Source of the DNA: Shewanella pealeana ATCC 700345
Lineage (GTDB): Bacteria; Pseudomonadota; Gammaproteobacteria; Enterobacterales; Shewanellaceae
Assembly (NCBI RefSeq): GCF_000018285.1
Contig: NC_009901.1
Location: forward strand, 1,735,001-1,799,000
Length of the DNA stretch: 64,000 bases
Direction: 5' to 3'
Shown: positions 42,529-52,863 of the stretch, piece after piece
How positions within the stretch are numbered: the first letter of the stretch is position 1
How the letters are laid out: every line of letters begins with the position of its first letter
The notes under the pieces: model-generated
The model's database searches: none
What the model was told of the DNA's origin: nothing
The model's input: the letters and a program-made list of their open reading frames with translations, nothing else
Position numbers and translations under genes: made by a program

Positions 42529-44358
42529 CTAATCGACACCAAGAAACCCACCAGTTTGGTGGGCCCAAAGCTGTGCGTAGATCCCACCTGAGCTAATTAA
42601 CTCTTGGTGTGTGCCTTGCTCAACGATTTTACCTTCATCCAAAACAATTAATCTGTCCATAGCGGCAATAGTGGATAATCGGTGTGCGATAGCAATGACC
42701 GTTTTACCTTGCATCAGCTGATATAAGCTTTCTTGAATTGCGGCTTCTACTTCTGAATCGAGCGCTGATGTGGCCTCGTCCAGAAGTAGGATAGGGGCAT
42801 TCTTTAGTAAAACGCGTGCAATAGCAATGCGTTGACGTTGTCCTCCTGAGAGTTTAACCCCGCGTTCTCCTACTTGAGCGTCGAGTCCGATATTACCTTC
42901 AGGATCGCTCAAGGTCTGAATAAATTCATACGCTTGGGAGTGTCTGATTGCCGCGTCAAGCTCCTCTTCGTTTGCGTCAGGATTACCATAGAGGATGTTT
43001 TCGCGAATAGAGCGGTGTAATAACGAGGTATCTTGCGTCACCATACCAATGTGCGCACGCAAAGAGTCTTGCTTAACTTGGGTAATGTTTTGCTTGTCGA
43101 TAGCAATACTACCTGACTCAACATCATGAAAACGCATTAAAAGATTCACAAGAGTAGACTTACCAGCCCCCGATCGGCCCACTAAGCCTACTTTTTCCCC
43201 TGGCTTGATATTAAGGTTTAAATTATCGATAACGCCGGTATTCTCGCCATAGTGAAAGCATACGTTATCAAAATCGATCCTACCTTTACTGACGTTAAGC
43301 TCTGGAGCATTGTCGATATCATTAATATCGGTTGGCTTTGATAATGTATTCATACCGTCAGCCACAGTGCCAATATTTTCAAATAATGAGCTAATCTCCC
43401 ACATGATCCATTGCGACATACCATTGAGTCGAAGTGCAAGACTGATTGCAATCGCAATAGCACCGACGGTGATAGCATCACCTTGCCATAGCCAAATCGA
43501 CACTGCTGCAATTGAAAAAGCCAGTATGTAATTGATGACTTGAACACTGACATTTATCCAAGTGACCAAGCGCATTTGTCTATACACTGTTTCTAAAAAG
43601 GTGCGCATGCTGCCTTTGGCATATTCCGCTTCTTTTTGGGTATGTGAAAACAACTTTACCGTTGCAATATTGGTGTAACTGTCGACGATACGACCAGTCA
43701 TGGTTGAGCGTGCATCAGCTTGTTCAGTCGATACCTTTTTGAGCTGAGGTAAAAAGCGCATTTGCAAAGCCACATATACTGCTAACCAGATCAGCATAGG
43801 TACCATCAGGCGTAAATCGGCTTTGGCTATCATCACCACCATAGAGGTGAAATAGACTAGGATATAAACCAGCACATCTAATAACTTAGTAACCGTTTCC
43901 CGAACCGCAAGCGAGGTTTGCATTACTTTAGTAGCGACTCTGCCTGCAAAGTCATTTTGGTAAAATGAAACACTCTGCTTTAACAGGTAGCGATGAGCTA
44001 GCCATCTAATTGACATGGGGTAATTACCCAATAGCCCTTGATAAACAATTAACGCATGTAACAAGGTGAGCAGTGGGATCACCACGAGAACCAGCAGGGT
44101 CATGCCAAGTAATCGTGCACCTTCTTGTTCGAACAAGGTCTCAGGTTCATGTTTAACCAGCAAATCCACCAGATCGCCCATAAAACCAAAAAGTGACACT
44201 TCAAGGATCGCCAACATTGCGGTGAGAATTGACATAATAACCAGCGGGACTTCAAAGCCACGAGTGTAATGGCGGCAAAATGCATAGATCCCTTTAGGGG
44301 GCTGTTGTGGCTCTTCGCTTGGGAGCGGGTCAACCCAAGACTCAAATCGTTTGAACAT
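42529..44358 (-). CDS. ABC exporter, fused permease and ATPase
   Basis: About 609 residues: six membrane segments (about 35-320) in one ABC transporter type 1 domain, then an ATPase domain with Walker A GRSGAGKST (about 392-400), signature LSGGQRQR (about 497-504), Walker B ILLLDEATSALD and the switch His in AHRLST. It should act as a homodimeric or paired exporter of lipids, drugs or similar (MsbA/MdlB class). The ATG chosen has GAGT about seven bases upstream; a TTG four codons earlier is less likely. No partner half-transporter lies nearby. Substrate unknown. Confidence 0.9.
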   Translation of the reverse strand: MFKRFESWVDPLPSEEPQQPPKGIYAFCRHYTRGFEVPLVIMSILTAMLAILEVSLFGFMGDLVDLLVKHEPETLFEQEGARLLGMTLLVLVVIPLLTLLHALIVYQGLLGNYPMSIRWLAHRYLLKQSVSFYQNDFAGRVATKVMQTSLAVRETVTKLLDVLVYILVYFTSMVVMIAKADLRLMVPMLIWLAVYVALQMRFLPQLKKVSTEQADARSTMTGRIVDSYTNIATVKLFSHTQKEAEYAKGSMRTFLETVYRQMRLVTWINVSVQVINYILAFSIAAVSIWLWQGDAITVGAIAIAISLALRLNGMSQWIMWEISSLFENIGTVADGMNTLSKPTDINDIDNAPELNVSKGRIDFDNVCFHYGENTGVIDNLNLNIKPGEKVGLVGRSGAGKSTLVNLLMRFHDVESGSIAIDKQNITQVKQDSLRAHIGMVTQDTSLLHRSIRENILYGNPDANEEELDAAIRHSQAYEFIQTLSDPEGNIGLDAQVGERGVKLSGGQRQRIAIARVLLKNAPILLLDEATSALDSEVEAAIQESLYQLMQGKTVIAIAHRLSTIAAMDRLIVLDEGKIVEQGTHQELISSGGIYAQLWAHQTGGFLGVD

Positions 44359-44533
44359 GTTTTTACTCAATGATTAAATGCGCGTTAGAAAACTCTAATG
44401 AAAGACAGCATATAGGAATAGCAGGCTTAAGTGTAAATAAAGCAATGAATTAATATAGAGTTCCGTTTTCCGCTAGTGATGCAAAGGCTTGTTGCGTAAG
44501 ATTGGTGTTATCAACCTAATTGTAGGACTGTAA

Positions 44534-46048
44534 ATGTTAGTTCAAGAGTGCCAGCTTGATAAAGACGCTTGCCGTAAAGCAAGGCTTGCTCGAGATCCGC
44601 GATTTGACGGCCAGTTTTTTATTGGCGTGCTTACAACTAAAATTTATTGCAGACCAATATGCCCGGCAGTCAGTCCGAAAGAGCAAAATGTTCGCTATTT
44701 TGATAATGCGATACAAGCTGCAAATGCCGGACTACGCCCGTGTTTACGTTGCCGACCAGATTCAGCCCCCAAGTCTTATGCATGGCAAGGCACACAAACT
44801 ACCTTAGACAGAGCTAAAGCATTAATTGATGCAGGCACGTTGTCAGGCACAGAAGGGCAGAGTGTAGAAGCCTTATCTGAACGTCTTGGGATAAGTAGTC
44901 GCTACTTGCGTAGACTGTTTAACGATAAAATGGGGATTTCCGTAAAAGGGTATAACCAGTATCGACAACTTCTGCTTGCGAAACAGTTATTACATCAGAC
45001 TGAGTTACCAATCACCCAAGTGGCATTTGCGGCTGGCTTTACTAGTATTCGACGCTTTAATGAAGCTTTCCAGCAAACATTGCAGCTAACCCCATCAGAA
45101 TTACGAAAAGAAAATGCTAAGCCTAATAGGGAACATCGAGTAAGTACTGAGCTAACACCTAATAGCACCAACCAGAATAAAGGGTTAGTGGCGTTGAAAC
45201 TACAGATGAGTTTCAGGCCACCTTTTTCATGGGCTAAGCAGCATCATTTTTATCAGGTGCGTGCCGTCACTCATATGGAGTGGCTAGCTGATGAACTTAG
45301 CTATGGTCGTAGCTTTACGATTAACGGGGTAAGTGGTTATTTTTCCGCAAAGCTCGATGCTAGCAAGCATCAGTTTAACGTCGAGATTGTACTCGAGAAT
45401 GAATCTGGGCTGGTGCAGCTTAGTGCAGTCATTAATGGCATTCGCCGAGTGTTGGATCTTGATGCCAATATTAGTCAGATTGACAATGTGCTCGAAACCA
45501 TTACACCCCTAGCAGGACAAATGACTCAAGGGCTGAGACTACCTGGTGTTTGGTCTGTGTTTGAGGCTGGCTGCAGGGCGGTTTTAGGTCAGCAAGTCAG
45601 TATTGTACAAGCTTCGAAGTTACTTAATCAGTTAGTGCTCGCTTATGGTGAAGAGCGCCTTATTGGTGACAAACGTGTTAAGTTATTTCCAACGCCAGAA
45701 GTGATAGCCAAAGCGGAACTGACAGAGTTAAAAATCCCTGGTGCTAGAAGAAACGCCCTTAATGCGTTAGCTCAATTTGTCTATGAGCATCCGGATGCAG
45801 TACCTGATTCATGGCTCACAATCAAAGGTATAGGGCCGTGGACTATTGCCTATGCAAAAATGCGTGGATTGAGCGATCCCAATATTCTGTTGTGCGGCGA
45901 TCTTGTCGTGAAAAAGCGAGTGTTGGCCTTATATTCTGAGCATAGTGAAAATAGTGGTAGTGATTACTCAGCCATTAGCCAAAAGCTCGCTCAAATTAGT
46001 ACCCCTTGGGGGAGCTATTTAACTTTTCAGTTGTGGAACTTGTCATGA
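44534..46048 (+). CDS. Ada N-domain / AraC HTH / AlkA 3-methyladenine glycosylase fusion
   Basis: 504 residues joining three modules. An Ada zinc domain (about 10-80) has the four cysteines Cys39, Cys43, Cys70 and Cys73, the first being the methyl-phosphotriester acceptor. An AraC-type double helix-turn-helix spans about 90-190. An AlkA-type glycosylase (about 215-504) has VLGQQVS, the helix-hairpin-helix LTIKGIGPWTIAY and the catalytic Asp in LLCGDLVVKK. It therefore senses methylation damage, may activate transcription, and excises alkylated purines. The missing O6-methylguanine methyltransferase domain of Ada is supplied by the next gene, whose start overlaps this stop (ATGA). Family assignment is secure. 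Confidence 0.92.
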   Translation: MLVQECQLDKDACRKARLARDPRFDGQFFIGVLTTKIYCRPICPAVSPKEQNVRYFDNAIQAANAGLRPCLRCRPDSAPKSYAWQGTQTTLDRAKALIDAGTLSGTEGQSVEALSERLGISSRYLRRLFNDKMGISVKGYNQYRQLLLAKQLLHQTELPITQVAFAAGFTSIRRFNEAFQQTLQLTPSELRKENAKPNREHRVSTELTPNSTNQNKGLVALKLQMSFRPPFSWAKQHHFYQVRAVTHMEWLADELSYGRSFTINGVSGYFSAKLDASKHQFNVEIVLENESGLVQLSAVINGIRRVLDLDANISQIDNVLETITPLAGQMTQGLRLPGVWSVFEAGCRAVLGQQVSIVQASKLLNQLVLAYGEERLIGDKRVKLFPTPEVIAKAELTELKIPGARRNALNALAQFVYEHPDAVPDSWLTIKGIGPWTIAYAKMRGLSDPNILLCGDLVVKKRVLALYSEHSENSGSDYSAISQKLAQISTPWGSYLTFQLWNLS

Positions 46049-46608
46049 ATAAACAATCACAACCTTTGGTGAAACTCAATTTTGAATCAGATTATGGAGT
46101 GATTTCCTTATGCGCAAATGAAACAGGGATCACTCATTTAAATTTTATTCCTCAAATTGATAGTGAATGGCAGTCTAGGGAAGTTGATAACCAGTTGCTT
46201 GAAAATAATCGTGTCCAAAGCTCGATTGGCTCAGTGAGTGAGCCGGCATTAGAGCAAAGAGCAAGTGCGCATCTATTACAGGCAAAACAGGAGCTTTGTG
46301 AGTATTTTTCCGGTACGCGACGTCACTTTGATGTAGCCTTAGCGCCTAAGGGCACCGAGTTTCAACAGCAAGTATGGCACGCGTTAACAGAGCTAGATTA
46401 TGGGCAAAGTTGCAGCTACGCCGATATCGCGATGAAAATCGCAAGGCCAAAAGCTGTGCGCGCAGTGGGTACGGCAAACGGCGCTAATCCTATTGCGATT
46501 ATTGTGCCTTGCCATAGAGTGATAGGGAAAAATGGCACGTTAACCGGTTATGCTTACGGGCTAGAGCTAAAACAAAAATTACTCAGTCTTGAGGGCTTAT
46601 CAGTTTAG
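46045..46608 (+). CDS. ogt: Methylated-DNA-protein cysteine methyltransferase Ogt
   Basis: About 187 residues. The active-site IVPCHRVIG and preceding RAVGTANGANP and the helix-turn-helix-like YGQSCSYADIA identify an O6-alkylguanine-DNA alkyltransferase that transfers the alkyl group to its own cysteine. The ATG overlaps the stop codon of the Ada-AlkA fusion (ATGA), so translation is coupled; a longer frame starting 13 codons earlier overlaps more and is rejected. The two genes together make a full adaptive-response set. Confidence 0.93.
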   Translation: MNKQSQPLVKLNFESDYGVISLCANETGITHLNFIPQIDSEWQSREVDNQLLENNRVQSSIGSVSEPALEQRASAHLLQAKQELCEYFSGTRRHFDVALAPKGTEFQQQVWHALTELDYGQSCSYADIAMKIARPKAVRAVGTANGANPIAIIVPCHRVIGKNGTLTGYAYGLELKQKLLSLEGLSV

Positions 46609-46752
46609 AATAAATGGTTTATTTTCCTTTTAAACATAACTTGTAAGGCTCGGGAAGTTCCCTCAAGCTGCACACTAAGAAAGATAAGCTTTTAAAGTGA
46701 TATTAGCGTAGAATAAGCGCCTTATTTTTGATTAGGCGTTTACCCGTAAATT

Positions 46753-48081
46753 ATGACTCAGCCAGTATCTTCAACCGACCAAGTAGCAACGCAAACTGTA
46801 GCGGACACACAAGCTCACAGTGACTTTACCCAACTAGGGCTAATCCCTGAGTTGCTTGAAACACTTAAACTGCTGAGTTATACAAAGCCGACAGCGATTC
46901 AATCGCATATTATTCCGGCGGTTTTGGACGGGAAAGATGTGCTAGGCGGCGCTAAAACGGGTTCGGGTAAAACAGCTGCTTTTGCTCTACCTATCATTCA
47001 AAAGCTTGCTAAGGCATCACCTCGTAAAGCGGGCGGTAATTTTGTCTCTTGTTTGGTGTTAGTGCCTACTCGTGAGCTAGCACAGCAAGTTGCCGACAGC
47101 TTTATGCGCTATTCGCAGTTGATTAAACCTAACCTAAAAACCCTTGCGGTTTATGGTGGCGTGTCAACTAATGTGCAAATGCAAAGCTTACGTGGCGGCG
47201 CCGATATTGTTGTGGCTACACCGGGGCGTTTAATCGATCTGATTTCAAGTAATGCGCTTAAGCTAGATAACACCACGACTTTGGTTTTGGATGAAGCCGA
47301 TCGCATGTTGAGCCTAGGTTTTACTGAAGAGCTGAACGAGCTTTTAGCTAAGCTACCTAAAACTAAGCAAACCTTATTGTTCTCAGCCACTTTCCCTGAA
47401 GAAGTGCGCGAGCTTACCGATTCGCTATTGAATAACCCTGTAGAAGTACAGTTACAAAGTAGCGAAGAGAGCACACTGGTTCAACGCGTTATTACCGTTA
47501 ATCGTAACCGTAAAACGGCTTTGTTAGCTCAATTGATTAAAGATAATCAGTGGCAACAGGTGCTTATCTTTGCTAGCGCAAAATATAGCTGTAACCGTTT
47601 GGCGCAAAAATTAGAAAATGCAGGCATTACTGCCGAAGTATTTCATAGTGATAAAGGGCAGGGTGCCCGTAACCGTGTACTTGAGGAGTTCAAGTCAGGC
47701 GAAATAAGCGTGCTTATCGCGACGGATATCGCTGCCCGTGGTATCGATATTGAAAAACTACCAATAGTGATTAACTTCGAATTACCTAGAAGTCCTGTTG
47801 ATTATATGCACCGTATCGGTCGAAGCGGTCGTGCGGGTGAAGCGGGCTTAGCAATGAGCTTGATTTCTCACGATGAATATCAGCACTTTAAGTTGATCGA
47901 GAAGAAAAATAAGCTGAGATTAGAGCGCGAGCAGATCCCTGGCTTTGAAGCCGATCTTGAAGCGCCAGAAGACTGCCCATCACGTGAAGTTAAGCCGATG
48001 GCAAAGCCTGCTGGCACGGGGAAAAAACACCGTAATAAATTACCGAAAGCCAATGCCGAACTTTGGGGCAAGAAGTCTTAA
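46753..48081 (+). CDS. DEAD-box ATP-dependent RNA helicase, RhlE-like
   Basis: 442 residues with all helicase motifs: Q motif (PTAIQSHIIP), Walker A AKTGSGKT, PTRELA, GG, TPGR, DEAD (VLDEADRM), SAT, ATDIAARGID and HRIGRSGRAG. The C-terminal extension of about 50 residues is basic (KKHRNKLPKANAELWGKK), typical of RNA-anchoring tails. It probably remodels rRNA or mRNA. A strong terminator follows. Which E. coli paralogue it equals (RhlE, SrmB) is uncertain. Confidence 0.9.
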   Translation: MTQPVSSTDQVATQTVADTQAHSDFTQLGLIPELLETLKLLSYTKPTAIQSHIIPAVLDGKDVLGGAKTGSGKTAAFALPIIQKLAKASPRKAGGNFVSCLVLVPTRELAQQVADSFMRYSQLIKPNLKTLAVYGGVSTNVQMQSLRGGADIVVATPGRLIDLISSNALKLDNTTTLVLDEADRMLSLGFTEELNELLAKLPKTKQTLLFSATFPEEVRELTDSLLNNPVEVQLQSSEESTLVQRVITVNRNRKTALLAQLIKDNQWQQVLIFASAKYSCNRLAQKLENAGITAEVFHSDKGQGARNRVLEEFKSGEISVLIATDIAARGIDIEKLPIVINFELPRSPVDYMHRIGRSGRAGEAGLAMSLISHDEYQHFKLIEKKNKLRLEREQIPGFEADLEAPEDCPSREVKPMAKPAGTGKKHRNKLPKANAELWGKKS

Positions 48082-48124
48082 ATCTCGCTATTAATGGCGT
48101 AAAACCTTCTAGCGACTGAACATG

Positions 48125-48153
48125 AAATGGACTCTATACGAGTCCATTTTTTT
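48125..48153 (+). terminator. Terminator of the helicase gene
   Basis: AAATGGACTC-TATAC-GAGTCCATTT followed by TTTT: a ten-base-pair stem 44 bases after the stop. Confidence 0.92.
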
Positions 48154-48303
48154 AGCAAATAAGTCTGGTTTTGTGGTTTAGCGCCATTTTTTGACAATAT
48201 CCACTTAGCTCAGTAATAAAGCGATAGCACAAGATATAGGCTTTAGGTATTCTCTTGGCGATTAAACCTTATTTGAAACTCAAAATATATTTTAGGAAAA
48301 ACT

Positions 48304-48774
48304 ATGCAGCACCTATTTTGGTTAGTTGAGGGACAAATTGCAGGACGCAGTGGACCCAATAAAGATCCTTGGGATCTGCTCGAGTTAAAGGCTGCCGGTT
48401 TCGATGCCATTTTATCTGTTAATAACGGTGAAGATTGTATTGAGGCTGAATTGACCGCCGCTGGATTAGATTACTTATGCGTACCTTTCTCTCGCAATAT
48501 ACCGCCTAAGGCGGAAGACTTAGATTATTGTGTTGAACAGGTTCCAAAAGCATTGGCGTTTATCCGTGAATGCGAAGCGCAGGATAAAACGGTACTCATT
48601 CATTGCCGCTCGGGTAAAGATAGAACGGGCCTCATCATGGCTTATTACTTGATGGATAATGGTGCCGCTCCACTTCATGCCGTAAGTCAAGTTAGAGCCA
48701 TACGTGACATCGCATTTAGCGCCGAAGGTTGGGATCAATTTGCTTTTGATGTGCTTTATGCGCTACAAGAGTAA
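48304..48774 (+). CDS. Dual-specificity/tyrosine protein phosphatase family protein
   Basis: 156 residues. The phosphatase loop HCRSGKDR (Cys101, Arg107) is a complete CX5R active site, preceded by VLI and followed by TGLIMAYYL, the usual arrangement of cysteine-based phosphatases. A conserved-looking N-terminal LVEGQIAGRSGP resembles the substrate-side region of small bacterial DSPs. It is cytosolic and lies 26 bases before a phospholipase-D lipoprotein gene, so the two may be co-expressed. Its substrate could be protein or lipid; not determinable here. Confidence 0.82.
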   Translation: MQHLFWLVEGQIAGRSGPNKDPWDLLELKAAGFDAILSVNNGEDCIEAELTAAGLDYLCVPFSRNIPPKAEDLDYCVEQVPKALAFIRECEAQDKTVLIHCRSGKDRTGLIMAYYLMDNGAAPLHAVSQVRAIRDIAFSAEGWDQFAFDVLYALQE

Positions 48775-48800
48775 TTAATACCCAGCAATAGAATAAAAGA

Positions 48801-50345
48801 ATGAATGCAAATGGATTGCAGTCGCTTATCTTTTTAAGAAGTGTTTTTCTTTGGGCAGCTATTACTGTGCTAGTTGGCTGCCAATCTTCTCCTGTTTACC
48901 CCGATAAACCTATTACCACTAAGCTAACCGCTCAAGCTGAGTGGCCGTTGGTTCAATATGTTCAAGCCGATGTAGAAGCGCACCCCGAGCAAACTGGTGT
49001 GCTGCCCCTCGCCGACGGTATTGATGCCTTTATCGCACGTCTCGCCTTAGTTAATGCCGCTACAGCCAGTATCGATCTGCAGTACTACATTTACCGTGGA
49101 GATGATACTGGTAGATTATTAATTTGGCATTTAATAGAGGCCGCTGACCGCGGTGTCAGAGTCCGTATTCTGCTCGATGATATGGCTGTTAAAGATGCCG
49201 ATGAAGCGCTAGTGATGCTTGCTGAGCATGACAATATTCAGGTGCGCTTATATAACCCCTCGTTCGAGAGAGATTTTCGCAACATCGCCTTCGTTGCAGG
49301 TTTTTCCAGATTGAACCATCGCATGCACAATAAGTCGTTAACGGTAGATAACACCATTAGCGTGGTAGGAGGGCGTAATATTGGCAATGAGTATTTTTCA
49401 AATGATACAGATGTTGAATTTGGCGATTTTGATTTAATGGCGATAGGAGGTGCCGTCGATGAGGTGTCTCAACAGTTTGATCTGTATTGGAATGCACCAT
49501 TAACAGTAGAGATTAATGCGCTGAGCTCCCACAGTGTGACAGCAGAAGATATCGCCGATGCCTTGGAAGCTGTTGAGTCAGAAAAAGCAGATTATCAATC
49601 TAATCCATATATAGCTCGTTTGCTAAATAGCCAATTGATAAGTCAAATGCAGAATCATTCATTGCATTGGTTCTGGGGGCCTGCAAAGCTGGTTTATGAT
49701 CTGCCGGATAAGCAAAATCATCAGTCTCAAGAAGACAATATTCTCTCTGATCTTGGGGAGTATTTAGAGCTGGCAACAGATGAAGTACTAATTGTATCGC
49801 CTTACTTTGTACCCACTCGAATAGGTACAAAAAGTATTGTTGAATCGGCTAAATCTGGGATTGATATTACTATATTGACTAATAGCTTAGCTGCTACCGA
49901 TGTATTGGCTGTTCACGCTGGTTACCGGCAATATCGCCAGCCGTTATTGGAGGCCGGTGTAAAGATTTATGAAGTGAAAGCTAACCCCAAGCAGAAGAAA
50001 AACAGTAGTTGGAGCGGCAGCTCTAAGAGTAGCTTACATGCCAAAACGTTTGTCACAGATAGGTTATCAGTTTTTGTCGGGTCCTTTAACTTCGATCCTC
50101 GGTCTGCATGGTTGAATACCGAGATGGGGTTGATCATAGATAACCAAGAGCTAGCAGCTGGTGTGGTCGACGCGATAGAAGCAAGCTTAGCAAAAAATAC
50201 CTATCGCTTAGGGATTGAGAGGGGGGAAATCGTCTGGTTCGATGATTTTAGTCAACGAAAAGTTTACACAGAGCCTGATGCAGGCCTGTGGCGAAAGTTT
50301 CTAGTGGATTGCATCGCATTATTGCCGATTGAGTCCCAGCTTTAA
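48801..50345 (+). CDS. Phospholipase D-family lipoprotein (ClsC/YmdC-like)
   Basis: 514 residues. The signal ends in the lipobox LVGCQ (Cys near 27). Two HKD motifs are present: HNKSLTVDNTISVVGGRN (about 177-194) and HAKTFVTDRLSVFVGSFN (about 414-431). This is the cardiolipin synthase ClsC/YmdC class that condenses or exchanges phosphatidyl groups; the lipid anchor places it at the envelope. The short gap from the phosphatase gene suggests an operon. E. coli ClsC works with a partner YmdB; the phosphatase is not related to YmdB, so any pairing is only positional. Confidence 0.87.
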   Translation: MNANGLQSLIFLRSVFLWAAITVLVGCQSSPVYPDKPITTKLTAQAEWPLVQYVQADVEAHPEQTGVLPLADGIDAFIARLALVNAATASIDLQYYIYRGDDTGRLLIWHLIEAADRGVRVRILLDDMAVKDADEALVMLAEHDNIQVRLYNPSFERDFRNIAFVAGFSRLNHRMHNKSLTVDNTISVVGGRNIGNEYFSNDTDVEFGDFDLMAIGGAVDEVSQQFDLYWNAPLTVEINALSSHSVTAEDIADALEAVESEKADYQSNPYIARLLNSQLISQMQNHSLHWFWGPAKLVYDLPDKQNHQSQEDNILSDLGEYLELATDEVLIVSPYFVPTRIGTKSIVESAKSGIDITILTNSLAATDVLAVHAGYRQYRQPLLEAGVKIYEVKANPKQKKNSSWSGSSKSSLHAKTFVTDRLSVFVGSFNFDPRSAWLNTEMGLIIDNQELAAGVVDAIEASLAKNTYRLGIERGEIVWFDDFSQRKVYTEPDAGLWRKFLVDCIALLPIESQL

Positions 50346-50413
50346 TTGTTTGCGTATGGTGATTGAGTTAGAGTTTGCTCAAACTATTATAGATAGCGAG
50401 TGGCAGGATTTAA

Positions 50414-51340
50414 ATGGATGCAATAACGGGGAAAAAAATGAAGAGTAAGGCGAGCCAATCTCAAGGTTTACTCCTGTTTCAGCTTTCTCTGACACAGTTA
50501 TTTGCACTGGGCACTTTGAAAATACGCGAGTTGGTTCCTTATACACCATTAAGCGTGATCCCTCATTCTCACCCTACCATTTTAGGTGCGGCCAACATAC
50601 GCGGTACTACCATCCCTATCGTCGATATGGCTGCCGCAGTGGGATATCGACCGATTAGCGACGAGGAACTGAAAGATAGCTATATTATCATTACCGATTG
50701 CCAAAGAATGGTGATTGGCTTTCTTGTGCGTTCAATCGATAAGATTATCGAGTGTAACTGGCGTGATATTGAGAAACCACCGAGTAATTTAGGCAAGAAT
50801 GCTTACCTGACAGGGGTGACAAAAATTGATGGTAAGTTGGTGCAATTACTGGATGTGGAATTACTCCTTTCTAAAGTCTTCCCGGCCAGTCCTGAAACGA
50901 CTCGCGCTATTTTGACGGATGTTCAGCGTGAATATTTAAAGCCGCTCAATATTTTACTGGTTGACGACTCTAAAGTGGCCCGTAAACAACTGAGCGACGC
51001 ATTAGAAAGTATCAATATTCCTTATCAGGTCACTGCCGATGGTAAGGAAGCCTTATTGATAATGGAGCAAGCAGAGCGTGAAAACAGGGCTATCGATATC
51101 CTAGTCAGCGATATTGAAATGCCAGGACTTGATGGCTATGAGCTTGCCTTCGAAGTTAAGAACAACCCTGCAATTGCACCCGCTTATATCATTTTACACA
51201 CTTCGCTATCCAGTGAAATTAGTGTCAGCCAGGCTCATCAAGTGGGGGCCAACGAAGCACTCACCAAATTTGATGCTCACGAGTTGATCGAAGCCATGTT
51301 GCGAGGAGCCGAAAAAGCAACAGCGATGACTAATGTTTAG
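50414..51340 (+). CDS. cheV: Chemotaxis protein CheV (CheW-receiver fusion)
   Basis: 308 residues: CheW-like domain (about 18-160, with FALGTLKIRELVPY and GAANIRGTTIPIVDM) followed by a receiver domain (about 175-300) with the acidic pair in LLVDDSK and phospho-acceptor Asp in ILVSDIEMPGLDG. It couples chemoreceptors to CheA and may buffer phosphate. AGGA lies five bases before the first ATG; a second ATG eight codons in also has a ribosome site. It stands alone, away from other chemotaxis genes. Confidence 0.93.
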   Translation: MDAITGKKMKSKASQSQGLLLFQLSLTQLFALGTLKIRELVPYTPLSVIPHSHPTILGAANIRGTTIPIVDMAAAVGYRPISDEELKDSYIIITDCQRMVIGFLVRSIDKIIECNWRDIEKPPSNLGKNAYLTGVTKIDGKLVQLLDVELLLSKVFPASPETTRAILTDVQREYLKPLNILLVDDSKVARKQLSDALESINIPYQVTADGKEALLIMEQAERENRAIDILVSDIEMPGLDGYELAFEVKNNPAIAPAYIILHTSLSSEISVSQAHQVGANEALTKFDAHELIEAMLRGAEKATAMTNV

Positions 51341-51519
51341 GGTCTTATTAGCAGTATGTTATCAGTGAGTAATAACCGAGCTTATTTGTCTGGTAAAGGT
51401 AGACAATACTTGCCACATCCGATACAAACTGTTTCGAAGGAAGATTAATTTTATTTAAGGTTCGCCTAATGGTGGCTTAAATAGGATTACCACATATTAT
51501 AAAAACGACAGGTCAAGTA

Positions 51520-52743
51520 ATGAATCAAAAACCATCTTTGTTTGCCCGTTTGGCAGACGGCAGTTTAGTGTTACAAATTCTTGTAGGTATTATCGCTGGC
51601 GTTATTTTAGCAACCGTATCTAAATCCGGTGCTGAAAGTGTTGCGTTTTTAGGTCAGCTTTTTGTTGGTGCCTTAAAAGCAATCGCACCGATTTTAGTCT
51701 TTATCTTAGTAGCGGCATCGATTGCCAACCAAAAGAAAAATGCTAAAACCAATATGCGTCCAATTGTGATTCTGTATCTATTTGGTACTTTTTCGGCTGC
51801 GGTCACCGCTGTGTTGATGAGCTTTGCATTTCCGACCACACTAGCATTAACGCTAGATGCTGCTCAGGCAAGCCCACCAGAAGGGATCGGTGAAGTGATT
51901 CATACCTTGTTGTTTCAGCTAGTCGATAACCCAGTTAATGCGGTAATAACGGGTAACTATATCGGTATTCTAGCCTGGGGTGTAGGTCTAGGTTTAGCGC
52001 TACACCATGCAACAGATTCTACTAAGCTTGTGTTCGCCGATGTGAGCCATGGTGTATCGCAGATGGTGCGCTTTATTATTCGTTTAGCACCTATTGGTAT
52101 TTTTGGTTTAGTATCATCAACATTTGCTACCACAGGCTTTAGCGCAATAGCGGGTTATATGCATCTGCTTCTCGTTCTTCTTGGGGCAATGGCGATCATG
52201 GCGCTGATCATAAACCCTGCGATTGTGTTTTTTAAAATACGCCGTAACCCATATCCACTAGTGTTTACTTGTCTTCGTGAAAGTGGCGTAACAGCCTTCT
52301 TCACTCGCTCAAGTGCGGCGAATATTCCAGTGAATATGGCGTTATGTGAAAAGCTAAAACTGCATGAAGATACATACTCGGTTTCTATCCCTCTAGGCGC
52401 AACCATCAACATGGGTGGCGCAGCGATTACGATTACTATCCTAACGCTTGCGGCAGCCAACTCTATGGGCATTCAAGTGGATATTCTTACTGCCATTTTG
52501 CTAAGTGTTGTAGCGGGTGTTTCTGCTTGTGGTGCATCGGGTGTTGCTGGTGGCTCACTGTTACTGATTCCATTGGCATGTAGCCTGTTTGGTATTTCAA
52601 ATGATGTAGCCATGCAGGTTGTTGCAGTAGGCTTTATCATTGGTGTTATCCAAGATTCGGCTGAAACGGGTCTTAACAGTTCGACAGACGTTATCTTTAC
52701 CGCGGCAGCTTGTGAAGCGGCAGAGAGAAAAGAAAACGCTTAA
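51520..52743 (+). CDS. sstT: Serine/threonine:sodium symporter SstT
   Basis: 407 residues of the dicarboxylate/amino-acid:cation symporter fold, with about eight membrane helices and two re-entrant loops. The signatures [18 protein letters not shown] and [19 protein letters not shown] match SstT closely. It imports L-serine and L-threonine with sodium at the inner membrane. AGG is present eight bases before the ATG, and a strong terminator follows 23 bases after the stop. Confidence 0.94.
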   Translation: MNQKPSLFARLADGSLVLQILVGIIAGVILATVSKSGAESVAFLGQLFVGALKAIAPILVFILVAASIANQKKNAKTNMRPIVILYLFGTFSAAVTAVLMSFAFPTTLALTLDAAQASPPEGIGEVIHTLLFQLVDNPVNAVITGNYIGILAWGVGLGLALHHATDSTKLVFADVSHGVSQMVRFIIRLAPIGIFGLVSSTFATTGFSAIAGYMHLLLVLLGAMAIMALIINPAIVFFKIRRNPYPLVFTCLRESGVTAFFTRSSAANIPVNMALCEKLKLHEDTYSVSIPLGATINMGGAAITITILTLAAANSMGIQVDILTAILLSVVAGVSACGASGVAGGSLLLIPLACSLFGISNDVAMQVVAVGFIIGVIQDSAETGLNSSTDVIFTAAACEAAERKENA

Positions 52744-52766
52744 ATCTGCGAAGCGATTAATAACGA

Positions 52767-52801
52767 AAAGCCCGCTCACTATGTGAGCGGGCTTTTTTTT
52801 T
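52767..52801 (+). terminator. Terminator of sstT
   Basis: AGCCCGCTCAC-TATG-TGAGCGGGCT with a nine-base T run: an 11-pair GC-rich stem. Confidence 0.96.
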
Positions 52802-52863
52802 GTTTGCGAGTCTATCAGCTGTAGGGCATAAGAGTTTTATATTGAAAGGAACACTTCGCTTGC

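Noticed and set aside
51341..51519. Possible riboswitch leader upstream of sstT
   Set aside because: Only weak, isolated hairpins are seen and no known riboswitch core motif could be matched by eye.
52155..52472. 105-codon antisense frame in sstT
   Set aside because: It is fully covered by a well-conserved membrane protein gene and has no independent signals.
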